Both the position numbers and the translations under genes were made by a program. From NCBI GenBank assembly GCA_001942185.1, contig MKJV01000092.1:1-64000 (forward strand): a stretch of 64,000 nt of DNA, given 5' to 3'. A model generated the notes under the pieces. It was not told the DNA's origin, made no database searches, and was given only the letters and a program-made list of their open reading frames with translations. Every line of letters starts with the position of its first letter. Positions within the stretch are counted from its first letter, which is position 1. Below are positions 55,930 to 64,000 of the stretch, in pieces. This DNA is from Pseudonocardia sp. CNS-004. GTDB lineage: Bacteria; Actinomycetota; Actinomycetes; Mycobacteriales; Pseudonocardiaceae.

Positions 55930-56382
55930 TGACGGCGCGGAAGTACAGGAACCGCGGACGGCGACGCCGCGCTCACCGTCGGGGAGCCCTCCCGCCGTCT
56001 CCACCCCCACTGCAGGTTCGACGTCGGATCGTCGACCGATCTCGACCTTGCCGAGTCGTCGTTGGGCGGTGTGCTGGGCTGGTGGTCGCTGTTCAACCTG
56101 CCTCGGCACGTCCTGCCGCACGTTCTGTCCTCCTTCGCGCGGGCGCTGGTGCCCGCCGGGCAGCTGATGATCGCGACGCACGTCGGTGACGGCGACGTGC
56201 TGCGCACCGAGGCCTACGGAGGGGTGTCGGTGCGGTGGACGACCTACCGGTGGCAACCCGAGCAGCTCGCCGAGCTGGTCGAGCGGGCCGGGCTGCGCCC
56301 CACCGCCGAGCTCCGGCTCCCCGCCGACGGCCGGAGCGGGCCCGGCGTGGTCCTCGTGGCACAACGCGAGCCACGGGTATAG
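55930..56382 (+). pseudogene. Remnant of a class I SAM-dependent methyltransferase
   Basis: An open stretch without a start codon reads into CRFDVGSSTDLDLAESSLGG, VLGWWSLFNLPRHVLPHVLSSFARAL, GQLMIATHVGDGD and WTTYRWQPEQLAELVERAGL, the second half of a Methyltransf_11-type protein. The SAM-binding motif I (the ExGxGxG half) is missing: the segment starts right after a TGA and the sortase gene ends only 35 bases upstream. About 100 N-terminal residues are gone, more than a single missing base can explain. Loss by deletion at the sortase junction is likely. Confidence 0.65.
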
Positions 56383-56488
56383 GGAACCCCTATATCCCCT
56401 GCTGAATTTTGGTCTTTGCTTCCCGATCTTTTGCGGACGTACCGTGAAGTAGTTGCGAACGGGATACGTCATCGAAAGGACTTGTGGC

Positions 56489-57255
56489 ATGACCACGGTC
56501 GAAAATGGATCGGGAACGCGAATGCTCGCTGGAAAGCGGGCGCTCGTCACGGGTGGAACCCGCGGAATCGGCGCGGCCATCGTGCGGCAATTCCTGGACG
56601 CGGGGGCCCAGGTGCTCACGACCGCCAGGTCGACGACGAGCGCGCCACCGGAGGGAGTCGGGTTCGTGGCGGCCGACGTGCGGACGAGGGCCGGAGCGGA
56701 GGCGGTCGCCGCGGCCGCGCAGGAGGTTCTCGGCGGGGTGGACATCCTGGTCCACAACGTGGGTGGGGCCCGGCCGCACAGGTCCGCCCTTGCCATCCCC
56801 GACGAGGAGTGGCAGGACGGGGTGGACCTGAACTTCCTGTCGTCGGTGCGGGTGGACGCGTTGCTGGCGCCGGGGATGCGGGAGCGGGGGTCGGGGGCGA
56901 TCGTGCACGTCTCCACGGCCGCGGTGGCCCCACCGGCACCGCCGTTCCTGCACTACCAGCGGCGAAGGCCGCGCTGGAGAGCTACAGCCGGGGGCTCGCC
57001 GCCGAGCTGGCCCCGTCCGGGGTCCGGGTCAACACCGTGAGCCCCGGCCGGACCGCCACCCCCGGCGGCGAGGCGACGCGGGAGTACTGGGCGAGCCTCG
57101 ACCTGGGGCCGGGCGCGGTCGGTACCCCTCCGCTGGGGCGCGACGGTCGACCCGACGACATCGCCCATGCGGTGCTGTTCCTCGTGTCCGACCGGGCGAG
57201 CTGGTTGACCGGGCAGGTGCTCGGCGTCGACGGCGGCGAATACCCGAGGGGCTGA
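56489..57255 (+). CDS. Short-chain dehydrogenase/reductase (one frameshift)
   Basis: 255 residues. Rossmann TGGTRGIG (about 24-31), VDILVHNVGG (NNAG position), catalytic Tyr/Lys in LHYQPAKAAL and C-terminal GQVLGVDGGEYPRG. One base is missing near 56958, within the Tyr-Lys motif. ATG 56489 follows GAAAGGA. The 100 bases upstream (56380-56480) are clearly richer in A/T than anything around them and include a T-run, which suggests a strong promoter. First of three oxidoreductase genes in a row. Confidence 0.88.
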
Positions 57256-57262
57256 CGGGGAC

Positions 57263-58006
57263 ATGGGTACGTACACCGACAAGAACGTGGTGATCACGGG
57301 CGGCGGCGCCGGTATGGGGTTCGCGCTGGCGGAGCTGCTGGTGGACGGCGGAGCCCGGGTTGTGATCACCGGCCGTTCGCAGACCACCCTCGACGCCGCG
57401 CGGGAGCGGCTCGGGGCGAACGCGGTGGCGGTCCGGGGCGACGTGGCCGCGCTCCCCGAGCTGGATGCACTTGCCGACCGGGTGAAGGGCGAGTTCGGCG
57501 CGGTCGATGCCCTGTTCGTCAACGCGGGCATCGCAGGCACCACCCCCTTCGAGACGACCACGGAGGAGGTGTTCGACGAGATGTTCGCGATCAACGTCAG
57601 GGGCGCCTTCTTCACCGTGCAGAAGCTCGCCCCGCTGCTGAGCACGGGTGCCGGCGTCGTACTCACCACCTCGGCCGCGAATGCCATCGGCATGCTGGAC
57701 ACCAGCGTCTACGCGGCCGGAAAGGCAGCGCTGCGCTCGATGGCCCGCAGCTTCTCCCGCGAGTTGCTTCCGCGCGGAATCCGGGTCAATGCGATCAGCC
57801 CAGGCCCCATCGACACCGGGATCCTGGAGAAGGTGATGTCCGAGGAGGCCGCCGAGGAGTTCAAGGCGCAGGTGGTCGCCGACAATCCCATGCAGCGTTT
57901 CGGCACCCTCGAGGAGTTCGCCAGGGCGGCCGCGTTCCTCGCCTTCGACGCCACGTACACCACCGGTGCGGAGTTCGCCGTCGACGGCGGCCGCACCCAG
58001 CTCTGA
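57263..58006 (+). CDS. Short-chain dehydrogenase/reductase
   Basis: 247 residues, intact. TGGGAGMG (residues 12-19), ALFVNAGIAG (about 87-96), catalytic Ser in TTSAAN, YAAGK, and C-terminal GAEFAVDGGRTQL. Seven bases after the previous SDR, so cotranscribed. The Arg after the second strand (ITGRSQ) suggests NADPH. Substrate unknown. Confidence 0.9.
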   Translation: MGTYTDKNVVITGGGAGMGFALAELLVDGGARVVITGRSQTTLDAARERLGANAVAVRGDVAALPELDALADRVKGEFGAVDALFVNAGIAGTTPFETTTEEVFDEMFAINVRGAFFTVQKLAPLLSTGAGVVLTTSAANAIGMLDTSVYAAGKAALRSMARSFSRELLPRGIRVNAISPGPIDTGILEKVMSEEAAEEFKAQVVADNPMQRFGTLEEFARAAAFLAFDATYTTGAEFAVDGGRTQL

Positions 58007-58018
58007 GAGGCCGTCACC

Positions 58019-59037
58019 ATGACCGTCCAGGGACCGTCCGCCGTCGTCCTGCGGGCACACCGCACGGACCTGGCCCAGCCGCCCAGCTCGGTGCTCGAGG
58101 TGGTCGCGCTCCCTCCGCAGGAGCCGGCCGTGGGTCAGGTCCGGGTGCGGAACCTGTTCCAGCAGGTGATCGCGGCGAGTGCCGACTGATGTTCGCGACC
58201 AGCCAGATCCCGGTGCCCGTCTTCCGGGTCGGCGAGCCGATCTCCGGCCCCGCGATCGGCAGGGTCGTCGAGTCACACGCCGACGACCTACCGGTGGGCA
58301 CCGTCGTGCTGCACATGTCGGGCTGGCGGGAGGAGAGCGTACTGGGCCCGGGCGAGGCGTTCCCCGTGCCCGACGGTGCCTTCCCGGGGCCGGAGTACCT
58401 GCTCAACCAGGGCGTGCCCGCCCACCACGGCATCGTGGACGTCGCAGGCGTGCGCGAGGGCGACGTCGTCCTCGTCAGCGGCGCGGCCGGTGGCGTCGGG
58501 TCGATGGCCGCGCAGATCGCCGGGGCGCGGGGCGCCGCGTCCGTGATCGGCATCGCAGGTGGACCGGAGAAGGCCCGCTACCTGGTCGACGAGCTGGGGC
58601 TCGACGCTGCCATCGACCACCGGAACGAGGACCTCGACGACCGGCTCGACGAGCTCGCCCCCGACGGCATCACCGTCTTCTTCGACACGATCGGCGGCTC
58701 GCAGTTCGAGGCAGCGCTGCGGCACGCGGCGCCCGGTGCCCGCTTCGCGCTGTGCGGCGCCCTCGCCGGACAGGTCGGCGGTGGCGACGGCGGGCATCCC
58801 CGCCTCGACCTCATGACCGCGATCGCCCGCGAGGTGCAGATCCGCCCGTTCAGCACCAGGCACACCCCCGCGCAGATCGAGGCCTGGAACACCCACTACG
58901 CGCAGTGGTACGCCGAAGGCCGGATCACGTTCGCGCGCACCCTCCTCGACGGGAGCCTCCAGCGCGTCGTCACCGCTCAGGACGAGCTGCTCGCCGGCGT
59001 GCACCGCGGCAACGTCGTCGTGCGGCTCCCCGGGTGA
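58019..59037 (+). CDS. NADP-dependent MDR oxidoreductase (leukotriene B4 dehydrogenase-like; one frameshift)
   Basis: 339 residues of the zinc-free medium-chain reductase group that reduces alpha,beta-unsaturated ketones or quinones. VSGAAGGVGSMAAQIA is the NADPH-binding Gly-rich turn; N-terminal GQVRVRNLF and central YLLNQGVPAHHGI fit the family. One base is missing near 58187: GCCGACTGATG should contain one more C and read ADLMFATSQIP, the shift creating an in-frame stop. Third gene of the oxidoreductase operon. Ends seven bases from the convergent LysR gene. Confidence 0.87.
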
Positions 59038-59044
59038 GCGCAGG

Positions 59045-59968
59045 TCACGACACCAGCGAGATGGGGGCCGCGGTGTTGTGCCAGCTCTCCTGGCGCAGGA
59101 GCCCGAGCAGGGCCGTCTCCGCCGGGCCCGCGTGCTGCCGGACCACGGCGATGACGGGCTGGGAGACGGCCGGGGACACCGGACGCACCACGTGCTCGTA
59201 ACCGTCGGGCACCGCGGAGGCCGGGACGAGCGCCACCCCCAACCCGTCGGCGGCCCAGCGCACGGCCGTGGCCGTCTGCGACACACGGGCGGCGGTGGTC
59301 GGGGCCGGGTCGTCGTCCCGCAGTGCGTACAGCAGTACGGCGTCGAGCCCGCTGTCGCGGTCGAACCTGACCCACGGCTCCCCCGCCAGCGCGCGCAGCT
59401 CGACCCGGTCCGCGGCGAGCTGCGGGTGCCCGGCACCCAGCACCACGACGAACTCCTCGTCGCCGAGGCGGCGGGCGTCGGCCGGGGTCCGCTCGCACTT
59501 CGCCATCAGGGTGAGGTCCAGCACGCCCCGCCGGCACAGCCGGTCCAGCTCGGCGGAGCTCGGCTCCTCGAAGACGGTGACCTCCACCCGCGGGAAGCGG
59601 CGGCGCAGCGCGCTCAGCGCACCCGGCAGCTGCCGGGTGCCGAAGCCCAACTGCGCCGCGACCACCAGCTCGCCCTCCAGGTCGTCGGCGCCGGCCCGGG
59701 CCGTCGCCCTCGCCCGCCGCGCCGCCGTCACCGCGACCTCCGCCTCCCGCAGGAACGCGCGGCCGGCCACGGTGGGCACCAGCCCGGTCGGCGTGCGGGC
59801 GAACAGCTTCACGCCGAGCTCCCGCTCCAGGTTGCGGATCTGCTGGGACATGGACGGTTGGGCGACGTGCATCAGCTCCGCCGCCGCCGTGACCGAGCCC
59901 TCCGCGGCAACAGCCAGGGCGTACTCGAACTGGCGAAGGCTCATCGTCCGTCTCCCACCCATTGTCAT
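59045..59968 (-). CDS. LysR-family transcriptional regulator
   Basis: 307 residues. N-terminal helix-turn-helix FEYALAVAAEGSVTAAAELMHVAQPSMSQQIRNLE (about 14-48) and a two-lobed periplasmic-binding-like effector domain. ATG 59968 is used; MSLRQFEY at 59944 would be the shortest plausible start. It is divergent from the hydrolase at 60037 with a 68-base gap containing a less GC-rich stretch (TGTAATCGTTGTC), the likely operator. Confidence 0.9.
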   Translation of the reverse strand: MTMGGRRTMSLRQFEYALAVAAEGSVTAAAELMHVAQPSMSQQIRNLERELGVKLFARTPTGLVPTVAGRAFLREAEVAVTAARRARATARAGADDLEGELVVAAQLGFGTRQLPGALSALRRRFPRVEVTVFEEPSSAELDRLCRRGVLDLTLMAKCERTPADARRLGDEEFVVVLGAGHPQLAADRVELRALAGEPWVRFDRDSGLDAVLLYALRDDDPAPTTAARVSQTATAVRWAADGLGVALVPASAVPDGYEHVVRPVSPAVSQPVIAVVRQHAGPAETALLGLLRQESWHNTAAPISLVS

Positions 59969-60036
59969 CGCTGTAATCGTTGTCAGCGTAGGCCGCGCGG
60001 CGCGCCGGAGCGGCGCAGCTGTGCCACCCTCGGCAC

Positions 60037-60597
60037 ATGGCCGCCGTCGAGATCGAGAGGGTCGCGTCGGACGCGCCCGTGGCCACGCTGCTGCCGGGAC
60101 GCGGGTACGGTCCGCAGGCCCCGCTGCTCTACTACGCCCGGCTGCTGCTGCGGGCGCGTGGCTGGGCGGTCCGCACGGTGCACTGGGAGCGCGTGCCCGG
60201 GCTCGACCTCGCCGACCAGGCGGCGGTGGCCGCGTACGCGCGGGAGCTGCTCGCCACCGCCGACCCGGCGCGCGACCTCGTCATCGGCAAGTCGCTCGGC
60301 TCGCTCGCGCTACCCGCGGCGGCCGAGCACGGCCTGCCGGGAACGTGGCTCACCCCGCTCCTCGGGGTGGAGGACGTACGCCGCGCCGCGGCCCGCGCGG
60401 CCGCGTCCACGCTGCTGATCGGCGGCACCGCCGACCCGTACTGGGACGGCGCCGCCGCGGCGGCCACCGGCGCCGCGGTCCTCGAGATACCGGGTGCCGA
60501 CCACTCGCTCGAACGTCCGGGTGACCTGACGGGCACGCTCGAGGTGCTGTCCACCGTGCTGGGCCGGATCGGGGCGCAGCTCGACGGCCGCGGGTAG
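60037..60597 (+). CDS. Small alpha/beta hydrolase-fold protein
   Basis: 186 residues, intact. GRGYGPQAPLLYYAR near the N-terminus, nucleophile elbow IGKSLGS (Ser about 90), acid Asp in GGTADPYWDG, His in GADHSLE. The short core without a cap domain is the KANL3/Tex30 or dienelactone hydrolase-like size class. It is divergent from LysR and a possible target of it. Substrate unknown. Confidence 0.75.
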   Translation: MAAVEIERVASDAPVATLLPGRGYGPQAPLLYYARLLLRARGWAVRTVHWERVPGLDLADQAAVAAYARELLATADPARDLVIGKSLGSLALPAAAEHGLPGTWLTPLLGVEDVRRAAARAAASTLLIGGTADPYWDGAAAAATGAAVLEIPGADHSLERPGDLTGTLEVLSTVLGRIGAQLDGRG

Positions 60598-60604
60598 TGG
60601 ACCG

Positions 60605-60937
60605 TCAACCGGTGGACGCGACGCCGGCGAGCACCACGTGGACGAGGGTGCCGCAGGCGATGCTCAGCACGACGTTGCGGCGCCACAGGTGCAGCGCCAC
60701 CGTGGTGGCGAGGGCGATCCCGACCGCGACCCCGTGGGGCGGCGCGGTGAGGGTCGTGTGGCGCAGGGTGTGGACGACCAGGATCGACATCACCCCCACC
60801 GGCATGGCGGCCGCGAGGTGGGGCACCACCTCGCTGCGCCGCAGCGGCACGAGCAGGGCGAAGGGCAGAGCGCGCAGGGCCCACGTGACAGCGGCGGCGA
60901 CGGCCACGGCGGAGGCCAGGTAGGCGGCGTCAGGCAC
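60605..60937 (-). CDS. azlD: AzlD-family branched-chain amino acid exporter small subunit
   Basis: 110 residues, four hydrophobic segments, with the family block VTWALRALPFALL at the start and VGVMSILVVHTLR. GTG 60937 lies within the end of azlC (8-base overlap). It works with AzlC (together BrnFE-like) in export of branched-chain amino acids or methionine. Confidence 0.88.
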   Translation of the reverse strand: MPDAAYLASAVAVAAAVTWALRALPFALLVPLRRSEVVPHLAAAMPVGVMSILVVHTLRHTTLTAPPHGVAVGIALATTVALHLWRRNVVLSIACGTLVHVVLAGVASTG

Positions 60938-61606
60938 GGTGACCCGCGATCGCGTACCGGGCGAGCAGGAACACGGTGAACAGCGTCATCGCGACCACCA
61001 GCATCTGTTCGCCGAACACGACGTGCCCGACCAGCGCGGAGGCGACGGCGACGACCGCGGCCGGGACGTCGCGGCGGGCGCGGAACGCGTCGATCCCGAG
61101 CACGACGAACAGCGCGGTGACCGCGAACTCGAGTCCCGCCACGCGCGGGACCAGACTGCGCCGAGCGCCCCGAGCGTCACGCTGCCGGCCCAGAACAGGT
61201 GCACGAACGCCTGCGTCCACAGGATCCGCGCGCGGTTCCAGGTCCGGGCGTCGGGCCGGGCCGTGAGGGCGTAGGCCTCGTCGGTGAGGGCGAAGGTGCT
61301 GTACGCCTTCGCCGCGGCGCCCGGCACCCGGTGCAGCGGGAACGACATGGCGTAGAAGACGTGCCGGAAGTTGACCAGGAACGCAGCGGCCGCGACCTGC
61401 CCGAGCGGGGCGGTCGTGAGGACCAGGCCGAGGAGCAGGAACTCCAGCGAGCCCGCGAAGACCACCGAGGCGAAGATCGTGGCCCACCACCACGGGAGGC
61501 CGGACTGGGTGACCAGCACGCCGAAGGCCAGGCCCATCGCCGCGGCGGCCAGCCCGACCGAGGAGGAACCGGCCAGCGCGCGCCGGGCGTCCGACTCCCG
61601 CTCCAT
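60930..61606 (-). CDS. azlC: AzlC-family branched-chain amino acid exporter large subunit (one frameshift)
   Basis: 225 residues, about seven helices. GLAAAAMGLAFGVLVTQSGLPWW, FAGSLEFLLLGLVL, FLVNFRHVFYAMSFPLH and FALTDEAYALT are the AzlC/BrnF blocks. One base is missing near 61146. ATG 61606 has TATCGT exactly six bases upstream on this strand, so it is probably leaderless. Divergent from an Lrp regulator, the usual arrangement for lrp-brnFE. Confidence 0.9.
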
Positions 61607-61668
61607 GCTGGAACGATATGTCGATTCACGCGTAAGTTGGTTTCCATTCGTGGCGATATGCTGTGCCG
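61607..61668. promoter_or_regulatory. azlC/lrp divergent promoter region
   Basis: 62 bases with two leaderless promoters. TATCGT ends six bases before the azlC ATG (minus strand; 61613-61618) and TATGCT (61657-61662) ends six bases before the lrp ATG. CGATATG is repeated at 61614-61620 and 61654-61660. The region is markedly less GC-rich than its surroundings, as usual for Lrp binding. Confidence 0.65.
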
Positions 61669-62123
61669 ATGCGCAAGCCTTACCGTCTTGACGCGATCGA
61701 CCGTGAAATATTGTTCCAACTCCAGTGTGACGGCCGCTGAGCAACGTCGAGCTGGCCCGCCGCGTGGGGCTCACGCCACCGCCGTGCCTGCGCCGGGTCA
61801 AGCGCCTGGAGGAGGCCGGGATCATCACCGGCTACCGCGCCACGGTCGACCCGGTGGCCACCGGCCAGAGCTTCGAGGTGATCGTCTCCGTCGAGATCAC
61901 GGTCACCGACCTCGGCACCCTCCAGGACTTCGAGGCCGCGGTGGCCGGGTTCGACGAGGTCGTCGAGTTCCGCCGGATGTTCGGCAGGCCCGACTACTTC
62001 CTGCGCGTCCTCGTGGCCGACCAGACGGCGTACGAGGAGCACCACATGAAGCTGCTCGGCCTCCCCGCGGTCTCCCGGGTCGTGTCGCACCAGACCATGA
62101 AGCGGATCAAGACGCGCGACTGA
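61669..62123 (+). CDS. lrp: Lrp/AsnC-family regulator (one frameshift)
   Basis: 151 residues after correction. N-terminal helix-turn-helix (YRLDAIDREILFQLQCDGRL, SNVELARRVGLTPPPCLRRVKRLEEAGII) and C-terminal RAM ligand domain (FEVIVSVEITVTDLGTLQDFEAAV, GRPDYFLRVLVAD). One base is missing near 61738, where GACGGCCGCTGAGC gives an early stop instead of GRLSN. It probably activates azlCD in response to branched-chain amino acids or methionine, as Lrp does for brnFE in Corynebacterium. Confidence 0.9.
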
Positions 62124-62165
62124 AACCGGTCCACGTCATCGACCGGTTCGGTGCAGGATCGGCCC

Positions 62166-62639
62166 ATGGACGATCTCGCGACGCTCGGCACCACCGTCAC
62201 GCTCCGGTGGGCGGTGCCCACCGACCTGCCCGAGGTGGTGGCGATGCTGGCCGCCGACCAGCTGGGCGTCACCCGTGAGGCGGTCGACGACCTGGAGCCC
62301 TACCGCGCCGCGTTCGACGCGATCGCGGCCGACCCGGCGCACCTGCTCGTCGTCGCCGTCGACGGAGACAGGGTGATCGGCACGATGCAGCTGACCTTCA
62401 TCCCCGGTCTCGCCCGGCGCGGCGCGTGGCGGGCGCAGATCGAGGCCGTCCGGGTGCACAAGGACACCCGCGGTAGCGGGGTGGGAGGGCAGATGATCGG
62501 GTGGGCGATCGAGGAGGCGCGCCGGCGGGGGTGTGCGCTCGTCCAGCTGACCACCGACAAACGCCGCACCGGTGCCCACCGGTTCTACGAGCGGCTCGGC
62601 TTCGTCGCGTCCCACGAGGGCATGAAGCTCGCGTTGTAG
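62166..62639 (+). CDS. GNAT-family N-acetyltransferase
   Basis: 157 residues, intact. Acetyl-CoA site VRVHKDTRGSGVGGQMIGWAI (R-x-x-G-x-G/A type) near residues 99-119, LVQLTTDKRRTGAHRFYERLGF near the C-terminus. ATG 62166 gives a standard start; CAGGAT lies six bases upstream. The acceptor cannot be predicted. Confidence 0.88.
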   Translation: MDDLATLGTTVTLRWAVPTDLPEVVAMLAADQLGVTREAVDDLEPYRAAFDAIAADPAHLLVVAVDGDRVIGTMQLTFIPGLARRGAWRAQIEAVRVHKDTRGSGVGGQMIGWAIEEARRRGCALVQLTTDKRRTGAHRFYERLGFVASHEGMKLAL

Positions 62640-62799
62640 CCGAGCCGGTACGCCTGCACGCGCAGCGAGCCCGCCGGCACGAGACCGCCGGCTGCAGTCG
62701 CTGTGCCAGCAGAAGTCCGTGTGCGAGAGGCCTGGTTCGCCAGGTCGTTCCGCATGGTCCGGGTCGCCGGGTCTGGCGCGGTCCGGCATCATCCGCCGG

Positions 62800-63673
62800 G
62801 TGCCGTGGCTGGGGTTCGAGGACCGCCGGGTCGCCGTCGGTGAGGCCGAGTACGCCGTCACCCGGGGCGGCGAGGGGCCACCGCTCCTGCTGCTCCACGG
62901 CTTCCCGCAGACGCACGCCTGCTGGTCCGGCGTCGCGCCCGCGCTGGCTCGCCGGCACACCGTCGTGGCCCCGGACCTGCGCGGGTACGGCGCCTCCCGC
63001 GCGCCCGCAGGCGGGCCCCAGGGCGAGGGCTACACGAAGCGGGAGATGCGCGGGAGCTCGTCGAGCTGATGGCGCAGCTGGGCCACGGGAGCTTCGCCGT
63101 GGTGGGACACGACCGCGGTGCGCGCGTCGCCTACCGGATGGGGCTCGACCACCCCGACCTGGTCGAACGGGTGGCGGTGCTCAACATCGTGTCGACGCTC
63201 GATCAGTTCGAGCGCATGGGAGGCGGGCCGTCGCTGGGGTACTGGCCATGGTTCCTGCTGGCGCAGCCGGCGCCCTTCCCCGAGCGATTGGTCGGCGCCG
63301 ACCCGGCCGCGCTGCTGGACCACGCGTTCGGCACCTGGACGAGCCGTCCCGACGCGATTGATCCGCGGCACCGCGCCGAGTACCTCGGTGCGGCCACCCC
63401 GGACACGATCGCCGCGATGTGCGGCGACTACCGCGCCAGCTTCCACCTCGACCGGGTGCATGACGCCGCCGACCGCAAAGCCGGACGCCGGATCGCCGCG
63501 CCCCTCCTGGTCGTCACCGGCGCGGACGAGACGCAGCTCGCCGACGCGCCCGAGGTCTGGGCCGCCTGGGCCGACGACATCACCACGGCCCGCGTGCCGG
63601 GCGGCACTTCGTCCCGGAGGAAGCGCCCGAGGAATTGCTGGCCGTGCTCATGCCGTTCCTCGACCCATCGTGA
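62800..63673 (+). CDS. Haloacetate dehalogenase-like alpha/beta hydrolase (two frameshifts)
   Basis: 291 residues. LLLLHGFPQTHACW (about 28-41), the Asp-nucleophile elbow GHDRGARVAYRMGLDHPDLV typical of haloacetate/fluoroacetate dehalogenases, and a C-terminal His in GGHFVPEEAPEEL. Single-base losses near 63052 and 63602. The block GYWPWFLLAQPAPFPE has Pro where characterised fluoroacetate dehalogenases have the fluoride-binding His (YWHWFFLAQP), so defluorination is doubtful and another substrate likely. GTG 62800 is the probable start. The C-terminus overlaps the convergent GNAT gene by 26 bases. Confidence 0.8.
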
Positions 63674-64000
63674 GCTCGTAGCTCCGGGCGACCGCGACCG
63701 GCCGGAAGCCGAACCGGGCGTAGAGGTGCTTGGGCGTATCGCCGACCTCGGCGCGATCACCACCGGGCCGGCCCCACCGGCGCGAGCCTTCCTGACCGCA
63801 TGCCGGAGCAGATCGGTGGCGACGCCGATGCCGCGGTGCCGCGGATCGACGAAGACGTCCTCGATCAGGCCGGTCCCGTCCTCGCCCGGCCGCCCGCGCG
63901 TCCACGTCTGAGCCTCCCGGGGTTGGTCAGCTTCGCGCCGGCTCGACCTCCGGCGCCTGCTCGTCCACCTGCGGGACCGGTTCGCCGTCGAGCACGTCCC
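63648..64000 (-). CDS. GNAT-family acetyltransferase, cut by the window edge (one or two frame breaks)
   Basis: Read leftward the segment gives REAQTWTRGRPGEDGTGLI, EDVFVDPRHRGIGVATDLLR (acetyl-CoA motif), and after a missing base near 63757 the C-terminal GDTPKHLYARFGFRPVAVA with stop at 63648-63650. Upstream of 63935 the edge fragment reads VPQVDEQAPEVEPARS and then a stop. Either that is the C-terminus of another gene, or one more base is missing near 63932 and both belong to one protein. The window end prevents a decision. No good start codon is visible for a GNAT gene that begins inside the window. Confidence 0.6.

Overview
This is a high-GC actinobacterial chromosome segment. Gene content and style (strong C/G third-position bias, frequent GTG/TTG starts, ATGA/GTGA overlaps, many leaderless starts, menaquinone chemistry) point to the Pseudonocardiaceae, most likely Pseudonocardia or a close relative. 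The genus is an inference from gene content; no 16S rRNA gene is present.

Layout. 1-2.8 kb: N-terminal piece of a DUF222/HNH-type protein, biotin synthase, an alpha/beta hydrolase. 2.8-8.5 kb: glycoside hydrolase, PIG-L deacetylase, menD, and a divergent PadR regulator/carotenoid oxygenase pair. 8.5-12.6 kb: a four-gene, fully overlapping operon (GntR regulator, ADP-ribosylglycohydrolase, NCS1 permease, PfkB kinase) resembling E. coli yegTUVW. 12.6-23.4 kb: isochorismate synthase, a DUF3592 membrane protein, an EamA transporter, an inositol-phosphatase family enzyme, two GT4 glycosyltransferases (the first MgtA-like), a TetR/SDR/SDR unit, menG and menJ. 23.5-39.3 kb: the complete nuoA-N operon for NADH dehydrogenase I. 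39.4-42.7 kb: polyprenyl diphosphate synthase, then four small envelope proteins. 42.7-47.6 kb: korAB (2-oxoacid:ferredoxin oxidoreductase), an enoyl-CoA hydratase, htpX. 47.6-53.6 kb: AraC regulator, hydrolase, frdABCD fumarate reductase with a small Cys-containing leader gene and a CRP-like site, an unnamed tandem repeat, yajQ. 53.7-55.9 kb: tRNA-Tyr, then an Excalibur-domain secreted protein overlapping a class F-like sortase. 55.9-64 kb: a methyltransferase remnant, three oxidoreductases, LysR, hydrolases, azlCD with a divergent Lrp regulator, and two GNAT acetyltransferases, one cut by the window edge.

Coherence. Much of the window is one respiratory neighbourhood: menaquinone head-group genes (menF, menD, menG), side-chain synthesis and saturation (polyprenyl synthase, menJ), menaquinone-reducing Complex I, and a fumarate reductase that can use menaquinol. 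The order menD / DUF3592 / mgtA / menG / menJ / polyprenyl synthase / htpX matches the Mycobacterium tuberculosis Rv0555-Rv0563 block as I recall it, with nuo and other operons inserted.

Sequence quality. At least 43 reading-frame breaks affect 28 genes, including essential-looking nuo genes. All can be repaired by restoring one missing base (two bases in two cases), mostly within short C or G runs. I therefore read them as consensus errors rather than pseudogenes, and I give each gene its full corrected extent with the break position. Corrected lengths are all multiples of three and match family sizes.
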